7,393 bases of DNA from an uncultured Collinsella sp. (lineage in GTDB: Bacteria; Actinomycetota; Coriobacteriia; Coriobacteriales; Coriobacteriaceae). Shown piece by piece: positions 6,493-7,393 of this stretch. The stretch's first letter is position 1. Each line of letters begins with the position of its first letter. The stretch spans positions 1 through 7,393 of the forward strand of contig CABVAY010000064.1 of the NCBI GenBank assembly GCA_902496455.1, read 5' to 3'. Below the pieces are notes generated by a model that did no database searches, had not been told where the DNA came from, and saw only the letters and a list, made by a program, of their open reading frames with translations. The position numbers and the translations under genes were made by a program.

Positions 6493-6519
6493 AGTCATTC
6501 CTCCGTTTTGTCGAAGCTT
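6484..6519 (-). promoter_or_regulatory. Inverted repeat around the tlpA-like ribosome binding site
   Basis: AAGCTTC (6484-6490) and GAAGCTT (6513-6519) are exact reverse complements. In the mRNA they would enclose the GGAGG site and reach the last base of the start codon, with a 22-base loop. The stem is only seven pairs and may be coincidental, but it could tune translation relative to the upstream gene. Confidence 0.3.
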
Positions 6520-6521
6520 GT

Positions 6522-7393
6522 TTACTTTTTATCGGCGGTCAAGGGGAGCTTTTCCACCGACACATCCAGGCCATAGCGATAGCTGATGGCATCGACGGGA
6601 CAGGCCCCGATGCACTTTCCGCACCGGATGCATTCGGCATGATTGGGCGCGCGGACCACATCAACGTCCATCTGACAAACCTTTGAACACTTGCCGCACG
6701 AGACGCATTTGCATGCATCGACCCGGATCCCCAGTAGGGACACCTTATTCATGAGCGCATAGAATGCGCCGAGTGGACAAATCCATTTGCAGAAGGGGCG
6801 GTAGAACAAAACGCTCAGCACTACCACGGCAATGAGAACGGCAAGTTTCCAAGTAAAGAGCTGTCCCAACGCAGATCGAATGCCGGCATTGGCAGCCGCC
6901 AGCGGAATGGCGCCCTCGAGCACACCCTGTGGACAGATGTACTTGCAAAAGAACGGGTCTCCCATCCCCACGTCGTTAACCACCAAGACGGGCAGCAGCA
7001 CCACGGCAAACAGCAGCACAACGTACTTGATGTACGTGAGCGGCTTGAGCCTTTTTGTCGAAATCTTTTTGCCGGGAATCTTGTGAAGCAGCTCCTGCAG
7101 CCAGCCAAACGGGCACAGAAAGCCGCATACAAAGCGTCCCAGCAGCACGCCGAGCAAAATGAGCGTACCGGTGACGTAGTAAGAAAAGTTGAACTTGGAT
7201 GAACCTACCACCGACTGGAACGACCCGATGGGGCACGCACCCGATGCCGCGGGGCACGAGTAGCAATTAAGTCCAGGTACGCAGACTGTTTTTCCCGCGC
7301 CCTGATAGATGCCGCCTTTGGCAAAGTTTGGCAGGTGAATGTTGGTGACGAGCGTCGCCGCCGCCTGAATGAATCCGCGAAATCGAGCCAAAA
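6522..7393 (-). CDS. NapH-like 4Fe-4S membrane protein (start at or beyond window edge)
   Basis: The frame is open to the right edge. A TTG at 7391 could be the start, but a few more upstream residues are likely, so I treat the gene as possibly 5'-partial; numbering is from that TTG. It is a polytopic electron-transfer protein of the NapH/NosR-like kind. A Cys-rich N-terminal segment has C37, C43, C46 and C53. Clear membrane helices lie at about 69-91, 119-140 and 181-199, with a possible weaker one near 5-20. Three CX3CP motifs (C89/C93, C149/C153, C201/C205) follow or adjoin the membrane segments. The C-terminus has two ferredoxin-type clusters: C229-C232-C235-C239 and C254-C257-C260-C264. 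Proteins of this type pass electrons between membrane quinols or cytoplasmic donors and extracytoplasmic redox partners. No Nap or Nos partner gene is visible; the next gene is the TlpA-like lipoprotein, 29 bases on, so they are probably co-transcribed. The donor is unknown. Confidence 0.88.
   Translation of the reverse strand, partial: LARFRGFIQAAATLVTNIHLPNFAKGGIYQGAGKTVCVPGLNCYSCPAASGACPIGSFQSVVGSSKFNFSYYVTGTLILLGVLLGRFVCGFLCPFGWLQELLHKIPGKKISTKRLKPLTYIKYVVLLFAVVLLPVLVVNDVGMGDPFFCKYICPQGVLEGAIPLAAANAGIRSALGQLFTWKLAVLIAVVVLSVLFYRPFCKWICPLGAFYALMNKVSLLGIRVDACKCVSCGKCSKVCQMDVDVVRAPNHAECIRCGKCIGACPVDAISYRYGLDVSVEKLPLTADKK

Overview
The window looks like a chromosomal segment of a high-GC gut actinobacterium of the class Coriobacteriia, most likely Collinsella. 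This rests on overall protein similarity, GC-rich codon use in the long genes, and the abundance of palindromic intergenic elements. It is a judgement from memory, not a search. There are five supportable genes. One is on the plus strand at the left, and four are on the minus strand and fill the rest.

Left part (1-1019): about 600 bases, visibly more AT-rich than the rest and full of palindromes, lead to a small ribbon-helix-helix (RHH) DNA-binding protein (609-875, +) that resembles an antitoxin but has no toxin beside it. Its likely promoter is covered by short TGTA/TACA palindromes, as expected for autoregulation. Two strong hairpins (896-950 and 967-1014) separate it from the convergent dus gene. 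A diverged copy of part of the second hairpin lies at 259-283.

Middle (1020-5266, minus strand): a MacB-like ABC transporter (ATPase and FtsX-type permease in one chain) with a very large extracytoplasmic domain. It is followed after 53 bases by a tRNA-dihydrouridine synthase. A small hairpin lies in the gap, and the two genes may share a transcript.

Right (5416-7393, minus strand): a polytopic NapH-like iron-sulfur membrane protein, whose start is at or beyond the window edge, is followed 29 bases later by a lipid-anchored TlpA-like thiol-disulfide protein. A clean intrinsic terminator then ends the unit. The pair suggests electron transfer through the membrane to an extracytoplasmic thioredoxin-fold protein. 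Nothing in the window shows the final substrate.

No tRNA, rRNA, CRISPR array, transposase or integrase is visible. The best candidates for something undescribed are the NapH-like/TlpA-like redox pair, the enlarged transporter ectodomain, and the dispersed palindromes.
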